Of a stretch of DNA of 52,147 nucleotides, positions 1-8,076 are shown one piece after another. Each line of letters opens with the position of its first letter. The stretch's first letter is position 1. Position numbers and translations under genes: made by a program. The DNA is from Vallitalea sp. (GTDB lineage: Bacteria; Bacillota; Clostridia; Lachnospirales; Vallitaleaceae). Below the pieces are notes generated by a model that saw only the letters and a program-made list of their open reading frames with translations, was not told the DNA's origin and searched no databases. The stretch lies in contig JAOASG010000004.1 of NCBI GenBank assembly GCA_025210235.1, positions 1 to 52,147 of the forward strand, given 5' to 3'.

Positions 1-21
1 GTTCGAATCCCATTACTCGCC
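1..21 (+). tRNA. tRNA-His (probable), 3' end only
   Basis: The window opens inside a tRNA. A T-loop (TTCGAAT, 2-8) is followed by the T-stem 3' strand (CCCAT, 9-13), an acceptor 3' strand (TACTCGC, 14-20) and C at 21. A C at the discriminator position is characteristic of tRNA-His, and the T-arm looks like bacterial tRNA-His. The anticodon lies outside the window, so the identity is inferred. CCA is not encoded. Confidence 0.6.
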
Positions 22-31
22 TTTGTAATAA

Positions 32-103
32 TGGGTAGTCGCCAAGCGGTAAGGCACTAGACTTTGACTCTAGTATGCGTAGGTTCGAATCCTGCCTACC
101 CAG
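32..103 (+). tRNA. tRNA-Gln (anticodon TTG)
   Basis: Full cloverleaf. Acceptor TGGGTAG (32-38) pairs with CTACCCA (96-102). The anticodon stem CTAGA/TCTAG encloses loop CTTTGAC with anticodon TTG (64-66), and the T-loop is TTCGAAT. The discriminator is G103 and CCA is not encoded. It lies 10 nt after the partial upstream tRNA and 5 nt before tRNA-Lys, so the three are probably cotranscribed. Confidence 0.96.
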
Positions 104-108
104 TTTAT

Positions 109-182
109 GGGCCACTAGCTCAGTCGGCTAGAGCACTGGACTTTTAATCCAGGTGTCCCGGGTTCGAGTCCCGGGTGGCTCA
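109..182 (+). tRNA. tRNA-Lys (anticodon TTT)
   Basis: Acceptor GGGCCAC (109-115) pairs with GTGGCTC (175-181), with one G-U pair. The anticodon stem CTGGA/TCCAG encloses loop CTTTTAA, giving anticodon TTT. The T-loop is TTCGAGT and the discriminator is A182. CCA is not encoded. Confidence 0.96.
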
Positions 183-226
183 GTTATTTATGTAAATATA
201 ACACATAAATAAAATAAAAATTTTAC

Positions 227-255
227 TTGACAAATTATAATATTTATAATATTAT
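227..255 (+). promoter_or_regulatory. sigma-A-type promoter of tRNA-Leu
   Basis: TTGACA (227-232), a 17-bp spacer and TATTAT (250-255) lie 22 nt before the tRNA-Leu 5' end. This suggests tRNA-Leu has its own start within the tRNA cluster. Confidence 0.65.
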
Positions 256-277
256 TGTTTAGGTAAAATCACATTAA

Positions 278-359
278 GCGGATGTGGCGGAATTGGCAGA
301 CGCACTAGACTTAGGATCTAGCGCCTTACGGCGTGGGGGTTCGACTCCCTTCATCCGCA
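278..359 (+). tRNA. tRNA-Leu (anticodon TAG)
   Basis: Class II tRNA with a long variable arm. Acceptor GCGGATG (278-284) pairs with CATCCGC (352-358). The anticodon stem CTAGA/TCTAG encloses loop CTTAGGA, giving anticodon TAG. The variable-arm hairpin is CGCCTTACGGCG and the discriminator is A359. It is the last gene of the tRNA cluster. Confidence 0.96.
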
Positions 360-361
360 CT

Positions 362-394
362 AAAAAACACACTTGATTATCAAGTGTGTTTTTT
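362..394. terminator. Bidirectional intrinsic terminator after the tRNA cluster
   Basis: Stem ACACACTTGA/TCAAGTGTGT with loop TTA is flanked by an A-run on the left and a T-run on the right. It can therefore end the tRNA transcript and also the minus-strand CYTH transcript arriving from the right. Confidence 0.88.
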
Positions 395-445
395 GCTGTC
401 TCAAGGAAAAAAACTATTATCTGCAATCACTATGGACGGCCAACT

Positions 446-505
446 CAGCTGTTTAAACACGGACGTTTAATCTGCTGACGGAATATTACCCTATACCATC
501 TCCGC
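446..505. repeat. Intergenic palindromic element, copy A of a shared core
   Basis: Imperfect inverted repeat: CAGCTGTTTAAAC (446-458) and GTTTAATCTGCTG (465-477). It is followed by the core ATATTACCCTATA (483-495) and CCATCT (496-501). The 13-base core recurs exactly at 48250-48262, and CTATACCATCT recurs at 48345-48355. It sits in the 3' region of the CYTH gene. The function is unknown. Confidence 0.45.
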
Positions 506-511
506 GGAAGT

Positions 512-982
512 TTAAATATTATTTAGAAAGCTTATATCTTCTTCTTTACACAAATTAGAATTATGAAACTTAGAATTAAAAGTAACTTCTGTTATAAACC
601 AATTAGGGGGCGTAAAGTTATTTGCAATTTCTTCACTTGGAAATTCAACTTCAGCCATTATTAATCCTTCTAATTTATCTTTAAACACATCAACTTCTGC
701 TGTTAATGAATTAGTGACAGGTATATAATAGCGTTCCTTTATGATGAGATTGTAATCAATCTTCTTTTTAAGATAATCATATTGTTCTTTTGAAATTTCA
801 TCTTCATATTCTTGTCTAATCATTAAACCAGATGATTTGTAGGTTATAAAATGAGAATTCTCTTTTTTTCTGATTCTTATAACTGGATTAGTACAAATAT
901 AGCCTTGTTCTATATTAACACAAGGAAAAGCTTTTATATCAATTAATGGTAAATTAATGAGAAATTTTTTTTCTATTTCCAT
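512..982 (-). CDS. CYTH-domain (triphosphate tunnel metalloenzyme) protein
   Basis: 156 residues. The N-terminal MEIEKKFL carries the ExExK signature of the CYTH/TTM family. These enzymes bind triphosphates and divalent metals in a beta-barrel tunnel, and include inorganic triphosphatases, thiamine triphosphatases and class IV adenylate cyclases. Further along are alternating charged strands typical of the fold: an IRIRK strand, an EYE strand, then AEVDVF and MAEVEFPSEE. The start is ATG at 982, 7 nt after AAAGGAG. It is monocistronic, and the tRNA terminator (362-394) can serve it in reverse. The substrate cannot be told from sequence. Inorganic triphosphatase is the most likely activity for a small stand-alone bacterial member. 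Confidence 0.85.
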   Translation of the reverse strand: MEIEKKFLINLPLIDIKAFPCVNIEQGYICTNPVIRIRKKENSHFITYKSSGLMIRQEYEDEISKEQYDYLKKKIDYNLIIKERYYIPVTNSLTAEVDVFKDKLEGLIMAEVEFPSEEIANNFTPPNWFITEVTFNSKFHNSNLCKEEDISFLNNI

Positions 983-1319
983 ATTTTGCTCCTTTATACT
1001 GTGTGATTAAATTTAATAAGATGTTCTTAATGGCGCAATGAAATTTAATATATATATTATATCATAAAGATATAAACAATTATAAGTATAAACAATAATT
1101 AGTATTTTAATTTATAATATAAACTAAAATGATAAATTGCTATAACGAAGTAAAGCAATAGCACATTAACCTTTTATCAAAGTCTTTACAAAAATAATAT
1201 CTTAATATATAATAATTAAATATGATTTGTCATATTACGACAAAATTATACATAACCCCAGAAAATACACAGAGAAATCTAGGGTGGGATACACAATTCA
1301 AAGGAGGAAAATTAAGAAG
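983..1319. other. Intergenic region between the divergent CYTH gene and opp operon
   Basis: Very AT-rich. It holds the upstream region of the CYTH gene and, on the plus strand, the opp promoter (1185-1213) with a leader of about 100 nt. A TTG-initiated extension of the opp lipoprotein frame from 1227 is open, but it has no Shine-Dalgarno site and would place 31 residues ahead of a clear signal peptide. Confidence 0.6.
1185..1213 (+). promoter_or_regulatory. sigma-A-type promoter of the opp operon
   Basis: TTTACA (1185-1190), a 17-bp spacer and a perfect TATAAT (1208-1213). The start point would be near 1220, giving a leader of about 100 nt. Confidence 0.75.
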
Positions 1320-3080
1320 ATGAAGAAAGTATTATCATTATTATTAGTATGTATGCTTGTGTTTTCAATGACTGCATGTAATAATAACAAAACAGACAAC
1401 ACAGATAAGACTGAAACTGGAAAAGAAACAGATCAAAATAAAGATCAAGGACAAGACAAAGATCAAGCCAAAGACCAAGAACCTAGCGGTTATGTTACTA
1501 TTGGTACTGCTAATTTTAATGGTGAATTTATAGAAGGTTGGGGAAATAGTGCATATGATGCCAATGTTCGTAAGTTAATATTTGGTGGAGCATGTACTGC
1601 TAATGCAGGATTACTTATAACTGATGAAAAAGGACAAGTTATACTAAACTCAATTACTGAATCAAGAGAAGAAAGTGAAGATGGATTAGTACATACATTT
1701 AAATTAAAACCAAACTTACTTTATTCTGATGGTACACCACTTAATGCTGATGACGTAGTATTTTCTTATGAAACATACTTAGATACAGAAGCAATGGTAA
1801 ATGCGGGCGGAACAGCTGCAATAGAAGAATATTTAGAAAAAGTTGAAAAAGTAGATGATTTAACAGTTAAATTTACTTTAAAAGAAAAATTCTACGCTAC
1901 TGATGTTAATGTATTTACTGGAAATATTTTAAGTAAAGAATGGGCTATGAAAGATAAACCAGAAAATAAAACTGTTCAACAACATATTAAAGATAGTCTA
2001 CTAAGTAATCCTGTTGGATATGGACCATATAAATTAGTTGAATTTGAACAAAACCAATATGTTAAACTTACAGTAAATGAAAATTATATTGGAAGCCCTA
2101 CAGGAGCAAAACCTAAAATTAAAGATGTAATAATCAAGAATGTTTCTTCAGAAACAGATATAGATGAATTACTTACAGGGAACATTGATATTTTACCAGG
2201 CGTTGTAGAAGCAGAAAAAATTGATGGTGCAAAAGCTGATAATAATTTTGCATTTAATAACTATCCAAGACATGGTTATGGACATCTTTCATTCCATACA
2301 GATTTTGGACCTGTGAGACATAAAGAAGTTAGACAAGCAATAGCATATACAATTGATAGAGCAGTATTTAGAGAAGCTTTTCTAGGAAAATACGGTATTA
2401 GTACTGATGGTCCTTATTCTACTAACTACTGGATGATTGATGAAAAATGGGTAGATGAAAACTTAATTAAATATACAGCAGATAAAGAAAAAGTTAATGA
2501 AATATTATCATCAAATGGTTGGGAAAAAGGTTCAGATGGTATTTGGGCTAAAGACGGAGAAAAACTTGAAATAGAACTTCTTACTCCAGCTCAATCATGG
2601 GCAGATACACTTAATCTTACTCTTGGAAAATCTGCTGAAGACTTTGGAATTAAATTTAATATTACTAATCTTGATTGGTCAGTATTCTCAAACCATTATT
2701 ATGGAAAAGAATTAACTGAAAGTGATAGAAAATACCATATGTTTGCTTTAGCTTCAAGCTTAACAACTGTATTTGATGGTTATGCAAATTGGCATTCAGA
2801 AAAAATAACTAATCCATGGGGAAGTGCTGCAAGTACTAACTGCCCTCGTTTTATAAATGATAAAAACGATGAATTACTTATTACAATGAGATCTGCAAAC
2901 AGTGATGAAGTATATAAGGAAGCATATAGAGAATGGGTAAAATTAATGAATGAAGAAATGCCAATAATACCTATGTATTCTAACGATTATCATGACTTAT
3001 ACAATAAAAGATTAAAAGGATTTAAAACTAGTGCATTATGGAGTTGGCCAGAAGCATTAGTTGATTGTTCAGTTGAATAA
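1320..3080 (+). CDS. Oligopeptide/dipeptide ABC transporter substrate-binding lipoprotein
   Basis: 586 residues from ATG 1320, chosen because AAGGAGG (1301-1307) precedes it and because the protein then begins with a lipoprotein signal. The signal is MKK, a hydrophobic stretch, and MTAC with Cys20 as the lipidated residue. A hydrophilic Asn/Asp/Lys/Gln-rich tether (residues 21-55) leads into a SBP_bac_5 (family 5) domain with the usual features: a DGTPLNADDVVFSYE segment, a YGPYKLVEF segment and VRQAIAYTIDRA. It captures peptides outside the membrane and delivers them to the permeases encoded next. Peptide class (di- or oligopeptide) cannot be read from sequence. A hairpin follows the gene (3102-3135). 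Confidence 0.93.
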   Translation: MKKVLSLLLVCMLVFSMTACNNNKTDNTDKTETGKETDQNKDQGQDKDQAKDQEPSGYVTIGTANFNGEFIEGWGNSAYDANVRKLIFGGACTANAGLLITDEKGQVILNSITESREESEDGLVHTFKLKPNLLYSDGTPLNADDVVFSYETYLDTEAMVNAGGTAAIEEYLEKVEKVDDLTVKFTLKEKFYATDVNVFTGNILSKEWAMKDKPENKTVQQHIKDSLLSNPVGYGPYKLVEFEQNQYVKLTVNENYIGSPTGAKPKIKDVIIKNVSSETDIDELLTGNIDILPGVVEAEKIDGAKADNNFAFNNYPRHGYGHLSFHTDFGPVRHKEVRQAIAYTIDRAVFREAFLGKYGISTDGPYSTNYWMIDEKWVDENLIKYTADKEKVNEILSSNGWEKGSDGIWAKDGEKLEIELLTPAQSWADTLNLTLGKSAEDFGIKFNITNLDWSVFSNHYYGKELTESDRKYHMFALASSLTTVFDGYANWHSEKITNPWGSAASTNCPRFINDKNDELLITMRSANSDEVYKEAYREWVKLMNEEMPIIPMYSNDYHDLYNKRLKGFKTSALWSWPEALVDCSVE

Positions 3081-3101
3081 TCAATAGATAATATTATTTT
3101 T

Positions 3102-3135
3102 GAAATCCCTATCTTAATTGTAAGGTAGGGATTTC
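3102..3135 (+). promoter_or_regulatory. Intercistronic hairpin between the binding-protein and permease genes
   Basis: A 15-bp stem (3102-3116 with 3121-3135), with one G-U wobble and loop ATTG. No clean U-tract follows. It looks like an mRNA-stabilising or partly terminating hairpin that would raise binding-protein output over the permeases, an arrangement common in binding-protein-dependent ABC operons. Confidence 0.7.
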
Positions 3136-3157
3136 TACAAGAAAAGGATGGTATAAA

Positions 3158-4198
3158 TTGGAAAACAAAGATAATAACACAGAATTAACATATAAGAAAC
3201 CTTCGTTTATGAAAAAATATTCCTCTTTTTTTAAGTATATAATTAAAAGATTATTATTAATAATACCAGTAATTTTTGTGATTTCACTAATAATATTTAC
3301 AATTATTGAAGCAATGCCAGGGGATCCTTTAAATGCTTTCTTAAATCCAGAAAAACTTACTGGTTCAGCAGAAGAAGTACTACAAAAAAGAGAACATTTT
3401 ACAAAAGTACTAGGATTAAATGATCCATTTTTTGTTAGATTTATAAGATGGTGGGGGCATTTATTAAAAGGTGAATTAGGCTATTCAGTTATTAAAAATA
3501 AACCAGTAAGAGATTTTATTGGTGGTCATTTTATGAACTCATTTAAAGTAAATATATTTGCTTTTATTTTTGCGTTTGCACTTTCTATATATATTGGTAT
3601 TAAATCATCAGTAAAAAGGAATTCATTCTTCGATAAGTTTTGGACAGTTTTTTCTATAGCAGGTATATCTTTACCAAGCTTTTTTATGGCAATGTTATTA
3701 ATATTTGTTTTTTCAATTAGTCTTAGAATATTACCAATCTCTGGGATGAAAGATCCAATGGGTATTAGACCTCAATTTCAGTATTATATATTACCTATAT
3801 TAGTTGTTATGTTCGGTTCTATGGCATCATTGATTAAATATGTAAGAAACTCTATGTTAGAAGTACTAAAACAAGATTATATTAGAACTGCTAGAGCAAA
3901 AGGACTTTCAGAAAAAGTAGTTATATATAGGCATGCTTTTAAAAATGCACTTATTCCTATAATTACGTTATTAGGATTTTATATTCCAGCATTATTTGCA
4001 GGATCTATTATAGTAGAAAACATATTTGTTTGGCCAGGTATAGGAAGTCTTATGAGACAGGCTTATGACTTTAAAGATAGAAGTGTACTTATTGTTACGC
4101 TTATATTCTTTGCATTATTAACTTTAATAGGGAATTTACTACAAGATATTGGTTATGCATTAGCAGATCCAAGAATAAGAGAAGGAGGGAAAAAATAA
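3158..4198 (+). CDS. Peptide ABC transporter permease, OppB/DppB family
   Basis: 346 residues from TTG 3158, preceded by AAAGGA at 3143-3148. The N-terminal segment has the OppB/DppB pattern: an amphipathic lead, a first membrane helix (about 28-50), then MPGDP. A cytoplasmic EAA-type loop (YIRTARAKGLSE) contacts the ATPases, and further hydrophobic helices end with the family-typical ALADPRIREGG. Its stop overlaps the oppC start by one base (TAATG), which implies translational coupling. It forms the heterodimeric channel with the next protein. Confidence 0.93.
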   Translation: MENKDNNTELTYKKPSFMKKYSSFFKYIIKRLLLIIPVIFVISLIIFTIIEAMPGDPLNAFLNPEKLTGSAEEVLQKREHFTKVLGLNDPFFVRFIRWWGHLLKGELGYSVIKNKPVRDFIGGHFMNSFKVNIFAFIFAFALSIYIGIKSSVKRNSFFDKFWTVFSIAGISLPSFFMAMLLIFVFSISLRILPISGMKDPMGIRPQFQYYILPILVVMFGSMASLIKYVRNSMLEVLKQDYIRTARAKGLSEKVVIYRHAFKNALIPIITLLGFYIPALFAGSIIVENIFVWPGIGSLMRQAYDFKDRSVLIVTLIFFALLTLIGNLLQDIGYALADPRIREGGKK

Positions 4199-5199
4199 TG
4201 GCAAATAACAAAGTGAAAACTGAAGAAAAAATAATTTCTCCTACTCGGTTAATGGTTAAGAAGTTTAGATCTAATAAACTTGCTATGGTAGGTTTTTGGA
4301 TATTTCTTTTTATTCTTATTCTTGTAGTAGGATTTAAGATTTATACAACTGTGACAAATTACGATTTTGGTGATTTGTCAAATATGAGTGGAGGAAAATA
4401 TCAGCCACCTAATGGAGAATTCTTATTTGGTACAGATAAATACGGAAGGGATTATTTCTTTAGAGTTCTAACAGGTGGATATATTGCAATAGAAGTAGCA
4501 ATACTTGCTACAGTAGTGACAGTTTTAATCGGTATTATTATTGGTGCAATTTCAGGATATTTTGGAGGTATAGTAGACGTATTGTTAATGCGTGTTACAG
4601 AAATAGTATCTTCTTTCCCATTTTTAGCAATAGCAATTTCTATTTCAGCAATTTTTTCTGAATACGAACCAAAAACAAAATTATTCATAATGATATTTAT
4701 AATCGGTCTTTTAAGTTGGCCAGGGTTAGCCAGAATGGTTCGTGGACAAATTTTATCATTAAAAGAACAAGAATTTATGACTGCAACAAGAGTTTTAGGA
4801 ATTTCAACAAGACATCAAATAACAAGACACCTTATTCCAAATGTTATTGCTTATGTAATCGTATCTGCAACTATTACTTTTGCTGGTGCTATTATGTCAG
4901 AAGCAGCACTATCTTTTTTAGGACTTTCAGTTACAGAGCCTGATGCTACGTGGGGAGGACTTCTTCAAAGAGCTTCAACATCAATTGTAATGAGAAATTA
5001 CTGGTGGCTATGGGTATTCCCAGGAGTATTACTTTTCCTATTAGTAATGAGTGTTAATTTAATTGGTGAAGGACTTAGAGATGCTGTTGATCCAAAGTCT
5101 GAGATAATTAAGAAAGAAAGCTTTTTCGGTAAGATATTTGGAAAAGTATTTAGTAAAACAGATGGAGGTGCAAAAAATGAGCAACGTGTTAGAAGTTAA
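4198..5199 (+). CDS. Peptide ABC transporter permease, OppC/DppC family
   Basis: 333 residues from ATG 4198. It has an N-terminal OppC-type region (membrane helix at about 30-52), the periplasmic-side motif FGTDKYGRDYFFRVLTGG, and a permease core with the EAA loop (EFMTATRVLGISTRHQITRHL). It ends at ALSFLGLSVTEPDATWGG followed by a last helix, NLIGEGLRDAVDPK. It pairs with the OppB-like protein. The 3' end overlaps the ATPase gene start at 5177, so the unit is translationally coupled. Confidence 0.93.
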   Translation: MANNKVKTEEKIISPTRLMVKKFRSNKLAMVGFWIFLFILILVVGFKIYTTVTNYDFGDLSNMSGGKYQPPNGEFLFGTDKYGRDYFFRVLTGGYIAIEVAILATVVTVLIGIIIGAISGYFGGIVDVLLMRVTEIVSSFPFLAIAISISAIFSEYEPKTKLFIMIFIIGLLSWPGLARMVRGQILSLKEQEFMTATRVLGISTRHQITRHLIPNVIAYVIVSATITFAGAIMSEAALSFLGLSVTEPDATWGGLLQRASTSIVMRNYWWLWVFPGVLLFLLVMSVNLIGEGLRDAVDPKSEIIKKESFFGKIFGKVFSKTDGGAKNEQRVRS

Positions 5200-6163
5200 T
5201 AATTTATGCACATATTTTTATACTAATAAAGGTGTAGTAAAAGCTGTTAATGGTGTTGATTTGAAAATAGAAGAAGGAAAAACTCTTGGTATAGTTGGTG
5301 AATCAGGTAGTGGGAAATCAGTTACTGCGTTAAGTATACTTAACTTACTTGAGAATCCAGGAAAGATTGTTGAAGGAGAAATACTATTTGAAGGTAAAGA
5401 TTTATTAAAAGGTGGAACAAAAGAATTAAGAAAAATCAGAGGAAACCAAATATCTATGATATTTCAAGAACCTATGACTTCTCTTAATCCTGTACTTAGA
5501 ATAGGGAAACAATTAAGTGAACCTCTAATGTTACATCAAAATTTATCTAAACATGATGCTTGGTTAAAAGCTATTGATTTACTTAGAAGCGTAAAAATTC
5601 CTACTCCAGAAAGAGTTATTCACTGTTACCCTCATGAGTTTTCAGGAGGAATGCGTCAAAGAGTTATGATTGCTATGGCTCTAGCTTGTAAACCAAAGCT
5701 ACTTATTGCAGATGAACCAACTACTGCATTAGATGTTACCATTCAAGCACAGATATTTAAGTTAATGAATGACTTGAAAGAAACATTAAATACTGCTATT
5801 ATGTTTATAACACACGATTTAGGTGTTGTTGCTGAACTTGCAGATGATGTTGTTGTTATGTATTGTGGTCAAGTAGTTGAAAGAGCGCCAGTAGAAAAGA
5901 TATTTGGAAATAAAAAATATGAACATCCATATACTGGAGGATTACTTAGATCAATTCCTAAATTAGACGAGAATGTTGAAAGACTTGATCAAATAGAAGG
6001 TAGTGTTCCTCATCCTTTGAACTTACCAAAGGGATGTAGATTTGCTCCTAGATGTAAATATGCAACAGAAAAGTGTAAAAATGAAAAGCCAGAATTAAGT
6101 ATAGTAGAAGATAATCATTACGTTAGATGTTTTTATCCAGAAAGGAGGGAGGGTAATGTCTAG
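5177..6163 (+). CDS. Peptide ABC transporter ATP-binding protein, OppD/DppD family
   Basis: 328 residues from ATG 5177, preceded by GGAGGTG at 5164-5170. An earlier in-frame ATG at 5138 lies inside oppC and lacks a ribosome site. Motifs are Walker A GESGSGKS, Q-loop region IFQEPMTSLNP, signature FSGGMRQRV, Walker B LLIADEPTTALDV and H-loop ITHD. The C-terminal oligo_HPY domain holds a cysteine set (GCRFAPRC, EKC, VRC) of the kind that binds a [4Fe-4S] cluster in some DppD proteins. Whether it does here is inference. It powers import together with OppF. Confidence 0.94.
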   Translation: MSNVLEVNNLCTYFYTNKGVVKAVNGVDLKIEEGKTLGIVGESGSGKSVTALSILNLLENPGKIVEGEILFEGKDLLKGGTKELRKIRGNQISMIFQEPMTSLNPVLRIGKQLSEPLMLHQNLSKHDAWLKAIDLLRSVKIPTPERVIHCYPHEFSGGMRQRVMIAMALACKPKLLIADEPTTALDVTIQAQIFKLMNDLKETLNTAIMFITHDLGVVAELADDVVVMYCGQVVERAPVEKIFGNKKYEHPYTGGLLRSIPKLDENVERLDQIEGSVPHPLNLPKGCRFAPRCKYATEKCKNEKPELSIVEDNHYVRCFYPERREGNV

Positions 6164-7166
6164 AAATACAATTGTAGAAACTAAGGGATTAAAGTTACAT
6201 TTCCCTACTGGTGATAAGAATGAGAAAAAAGAACCAATGGCAGTTAAAGCTGTAGATGGGATAGATTTACAAGTTTATGAAGGTGAGACACTTGGATTAG
6301 TTGGAGAATCTGGATGTGGTAAATCTACTTTAGGAAGAACTATTCTTAAATTATATAATCCAACTGATGGTGCAATAATATATAAAGATCAAGATATAAC
6401 AAATTATTCAACAAAAAAAATGTTACCACTTAGAAAAGAAATGCAATTGATTTTTCAAGACCCATATTCTTCATTAAATCCAAGAATGACAGTTGGACAA
6501 ATAATTGGAGAAGCTTTAGTTGCACATAAAATATTTAAAAATAAATCAAAAGAATTAGAAGAATATGTTATGGAGACAATGGAAACATGTGGACTTGATA
6601 ATTACATGATCCATAGATATCCTCATGAATTTTCTGGAGGACAAAGACAGAGAATTGGTATCGCAAGAGCATTAGCACTAAGACCTAAATTTGTAGTATG
6701 TGATGAAGCTGTATCTGCACTTGATGTATCAATACAGTCACAGGTTATTAATTTATTAGATGATTTGAAAAAGAAATATGGAATGGCATACTTATTCATA
6801 TCACATGATTTAAGTGTTGTAAAACATATTAGTGATAGAATAGGTGTTATGTATTTAGGAAATTTTGTGGAATTAGCACCAAAAGAAGAGTTATATGCAA
6901 ACCCACTACATCCATACACTAAAGCTCTATTATCAGCAATTCCTGTAACAGATCTAAAATTAGCAAGAAGTAAAAAGAGGATACTATTAAAAGGTGATAT
7001 ACCTTCTAATGTAACCCCACCTACAGGTTGTAAGTTCCATACAAGATGTCCTATAGCAACAGAAAAATGTAGAGAACAAGTTCCAGCTTGGGAAGAAGTT
7101 TCTAAAGGTAGATTTGTTGCTTGCCATTATAAAGGAGCTGAAATAAGTGGAGAAAAAGGAAAATAA
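6156..7166 (+). CDS. Peptide ABC transporter ATP-binding protein, OppF/DppF family
   Basis: 336 residues from ATG 6156, overlapping the previous gene by 8 bases, with GGAGGGAGGG just upstream. Motifs are Walker A GESGCGKST, IFQDPYSSLNPRMTV, signature FSGGQRQRI, Walker B FVVCDEAVSALDV (AVSALD is the OppF form) and ISHD. The C-terminal oligo_HPY region has the same cysteine pattern (GCKFHTRC, EKC, ACHY). It is the partner ATPase of OppD. The last codons overlap a possible small gene starting at 7147. Confidence 0.94.
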   Translation: MSRNTIVETKGLKLHFPTGDKNEKKEPMAVKAVDGIDLQVYEGETLGLVGESGCGKSTLGRTILKLYNPTDGAIIYKDQDITNYSTKKMLPLRKEMQLIFQDPYSSLNPRMTVGQIIGEALVAHKIFKNKSKELEEYVMETMETCGLDNYMIHRYPHEFSGGQRQRIGIARALALRPKFVVCDEAVSALDVSIQSQVINLLDDLKKKYGMAYLFISHDLSVVKHISDRIGVMYLGNFVELAPKEELYANPLHPYTKALLSAIPVTDLKLARSKKRILLKGDIPSNVTPPTGCKFHTRCPIATEKCREQVPAWEEVSKGRFVACHYKGAEISGEKGK

Positions 7167-7332
7167 TAAATTAGATAAAAAAGCTAAAAAAGAAAAAATA
7201 TTAAATGGTGAAAGGTTAGAAAAAGGGGATTTTATGGCAATAATGATAGCCGCTTTTACTACAATTTTTCCATTTGCAATAGTAATAATTATTATTTTTT
7301 TTCTCTTTGCAAAATTGTATTTTAGATTTTAA
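7147..7332 (+). CDS. Possible small membrane protein at the end of the opp operon
   Basis: 61 residues from GTG 7147, which lies within the last codons of oppF and 9 nt after AAAGGAG (7131-7137). The first half is Lys/Glu-rich, and the second half (about residues 30-58) is a single strongly hydrophobic helix. A second possible start, ATG 7234 with AAAAGGGG upstream, would leave only the 32-residue helix. I do not recognise a family. Position and coupling suggest a small accessory or regulator of the peptide importer, but that is inference. Two good ribosome sites and one clean helix favour a real gene. Confidence 0.55.
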   Translation: MEKKENNKLDKKAKKEKILNGERLEKGDFMAIMIAAFTTIFPFAIVIIIIFFLFAKLYFRF

Positions 7333-7350
7333 TAATTATTAATTACTAAA

Positions 7351-7492
7351 TTTTTCCACATTAATATTCTATGCAGATAAGCTAATTATAAGACTTTGTA
7401 GAATAAAAATATAGGTGTTTCTTCTATATATTTATTCTGCAAACTAAACCTATAACGCTTATTTTATCTGCATTAAATTAAATGTGGGAAAG
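7351..7492. repeat. Long imperfect inverted repeat after the opp operon
   Basis: Three nested arm pairs fold into one rod: TTTTTCCACATT (7351-7362) with AATGTGGGAAAG (7481-7492), TGCAGATAAGC (7372-7382) with a split GCTTATTTTATCTGCA (7457-7472), and TGTAGAATAAAAATATAG (7397-7414) with TCTATATATTTATTCTGC (7423-7440). It could be a structured 3' UTR or a MITE-like relic. No coding capacity is visible. Confidence 0.6.
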
Positions 7493-7520
7493 TTGAGTTA
7501 ATTACAAACATAAATTAAAT

Positions 7521-7569
7521 AATAGGTCGCTGAGAAATTATAAACATTTTTCAGTGACCTATTATTTTT
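7521..7569. terminator. Terminator-like hairpin between convergent genes
   Basis: AATAGGTCGCTGAGA (7521-7535) pairs with the complementary region TTTTTCAGTGACCTATT (7547-7563), followed by ATTTTTAT. It would end the opp transcript, and in reverse could serve the gene at 7642-8043. Confidence 0.7.
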
Positions 7570-7641
7570 ATAATATTATTTAATTAAACTTGTGCTTCTG
7601 TATGTTTAGAATTGTTTTTTGTATTGCTAAGTTTAAATTAT

Positions 7642-8043
7642 TTAAATATATATGTAAGAAAATAATTTATTAATGTTCTTTGAAGTAATATTTCTAATAC
7701 TAGCTTCTTCTATAGCACGTAAAACATTTTCATAGGGAATTTGATAAATATAAGATATATCTGATGCACTATAATGATTTGGGACTTTGCTATTAATTTC
7801 TCTTGAAAAGAGCTTACATATATCACTACTACCATAGTACATAATAATAATAAAGGAATGTTTAGTAATATTATCGATATCATTATTACGAATTATTTTT
7901 TTGATTTCAGAATGAGATAATTCTAGAAGATCTGAGACAGTATCAATGTCTATTATTTTTTTCTCTTCAGTTTTTAAATATAAATCAATTTTTTGTAATT
8001 TTGGGGATAGAGTATTATTAAAATATTCTAAATATGTATTCAT
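7642..8043 (-). CDS. Hypothetical protein, helical
   Basis: 133 residues from ATG 8043, with a strong AGGAGGT 6 nt upstream. I do not recognise a family. The sequence is predicted mostly alpha-helical, charged and soluble. Two stretches (about 36-52, TVSDLLELSHSEIKKII, and 92-112, SASDISYIYQIPYENVLRAI) each look like a helix-turn-helix: a short helix, a turn, and a second helix. A small DNA- or protein-binding regulator is possible but unproven. It is transcribed alone, divergent from the spore-protein gene. Its leader holds an imperfect inverted repeat (8077-8090 with 8111-8124). Confidence 0.7.
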   Translation of the reverse strand: MNTYLEYFNNTLSPKLQKIDLYLKTEEKKIIDIDTVSDLLELSHSEIKKIIRNNDIDNITKHSFIIIMYYGSSDICKLFSREINSKVPNHYSASDISYIYQIPYENVLRAIEEASIRNITSKNINKLFSYIYI

Positions 8044-8076
8044 TTGTAACCTCCTAAAAAAGTGAAAATAATATGC

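Larger units (their letters stand above)
7333..7641. other. Intergenic region with a large imperfect hairpin and a terminator
   Basis: It contains a 140-nt imperfect inverted repeat (7351-7492) and a terminator-like hairpin (7521-7569), each listed separately. No open frame of interest was seen. Confidence 0.6.

Noticed and set aside
483..505. Possible degenerate tRNA or CRISPR repeat
   Set aside because: No cloverleaf, no regularly spaced repeats and no cas genes. It is better described as a palindromic intergenic repeat.
1227..1319. 31-codon N-terminal extension of the peptide-binding lipoprotein
   Set aside because: TTG start without ribosome site, and the signal peptide and Shine-Dalgarno site both fit ATG 1320. 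The extension would bury the lipoprotein signal.
4452..4943. Frames inside oppC on both strands
   Set aside because: Fully contained in a well-supported permease gene, with no independent signals. They are shadows of its codon usage.
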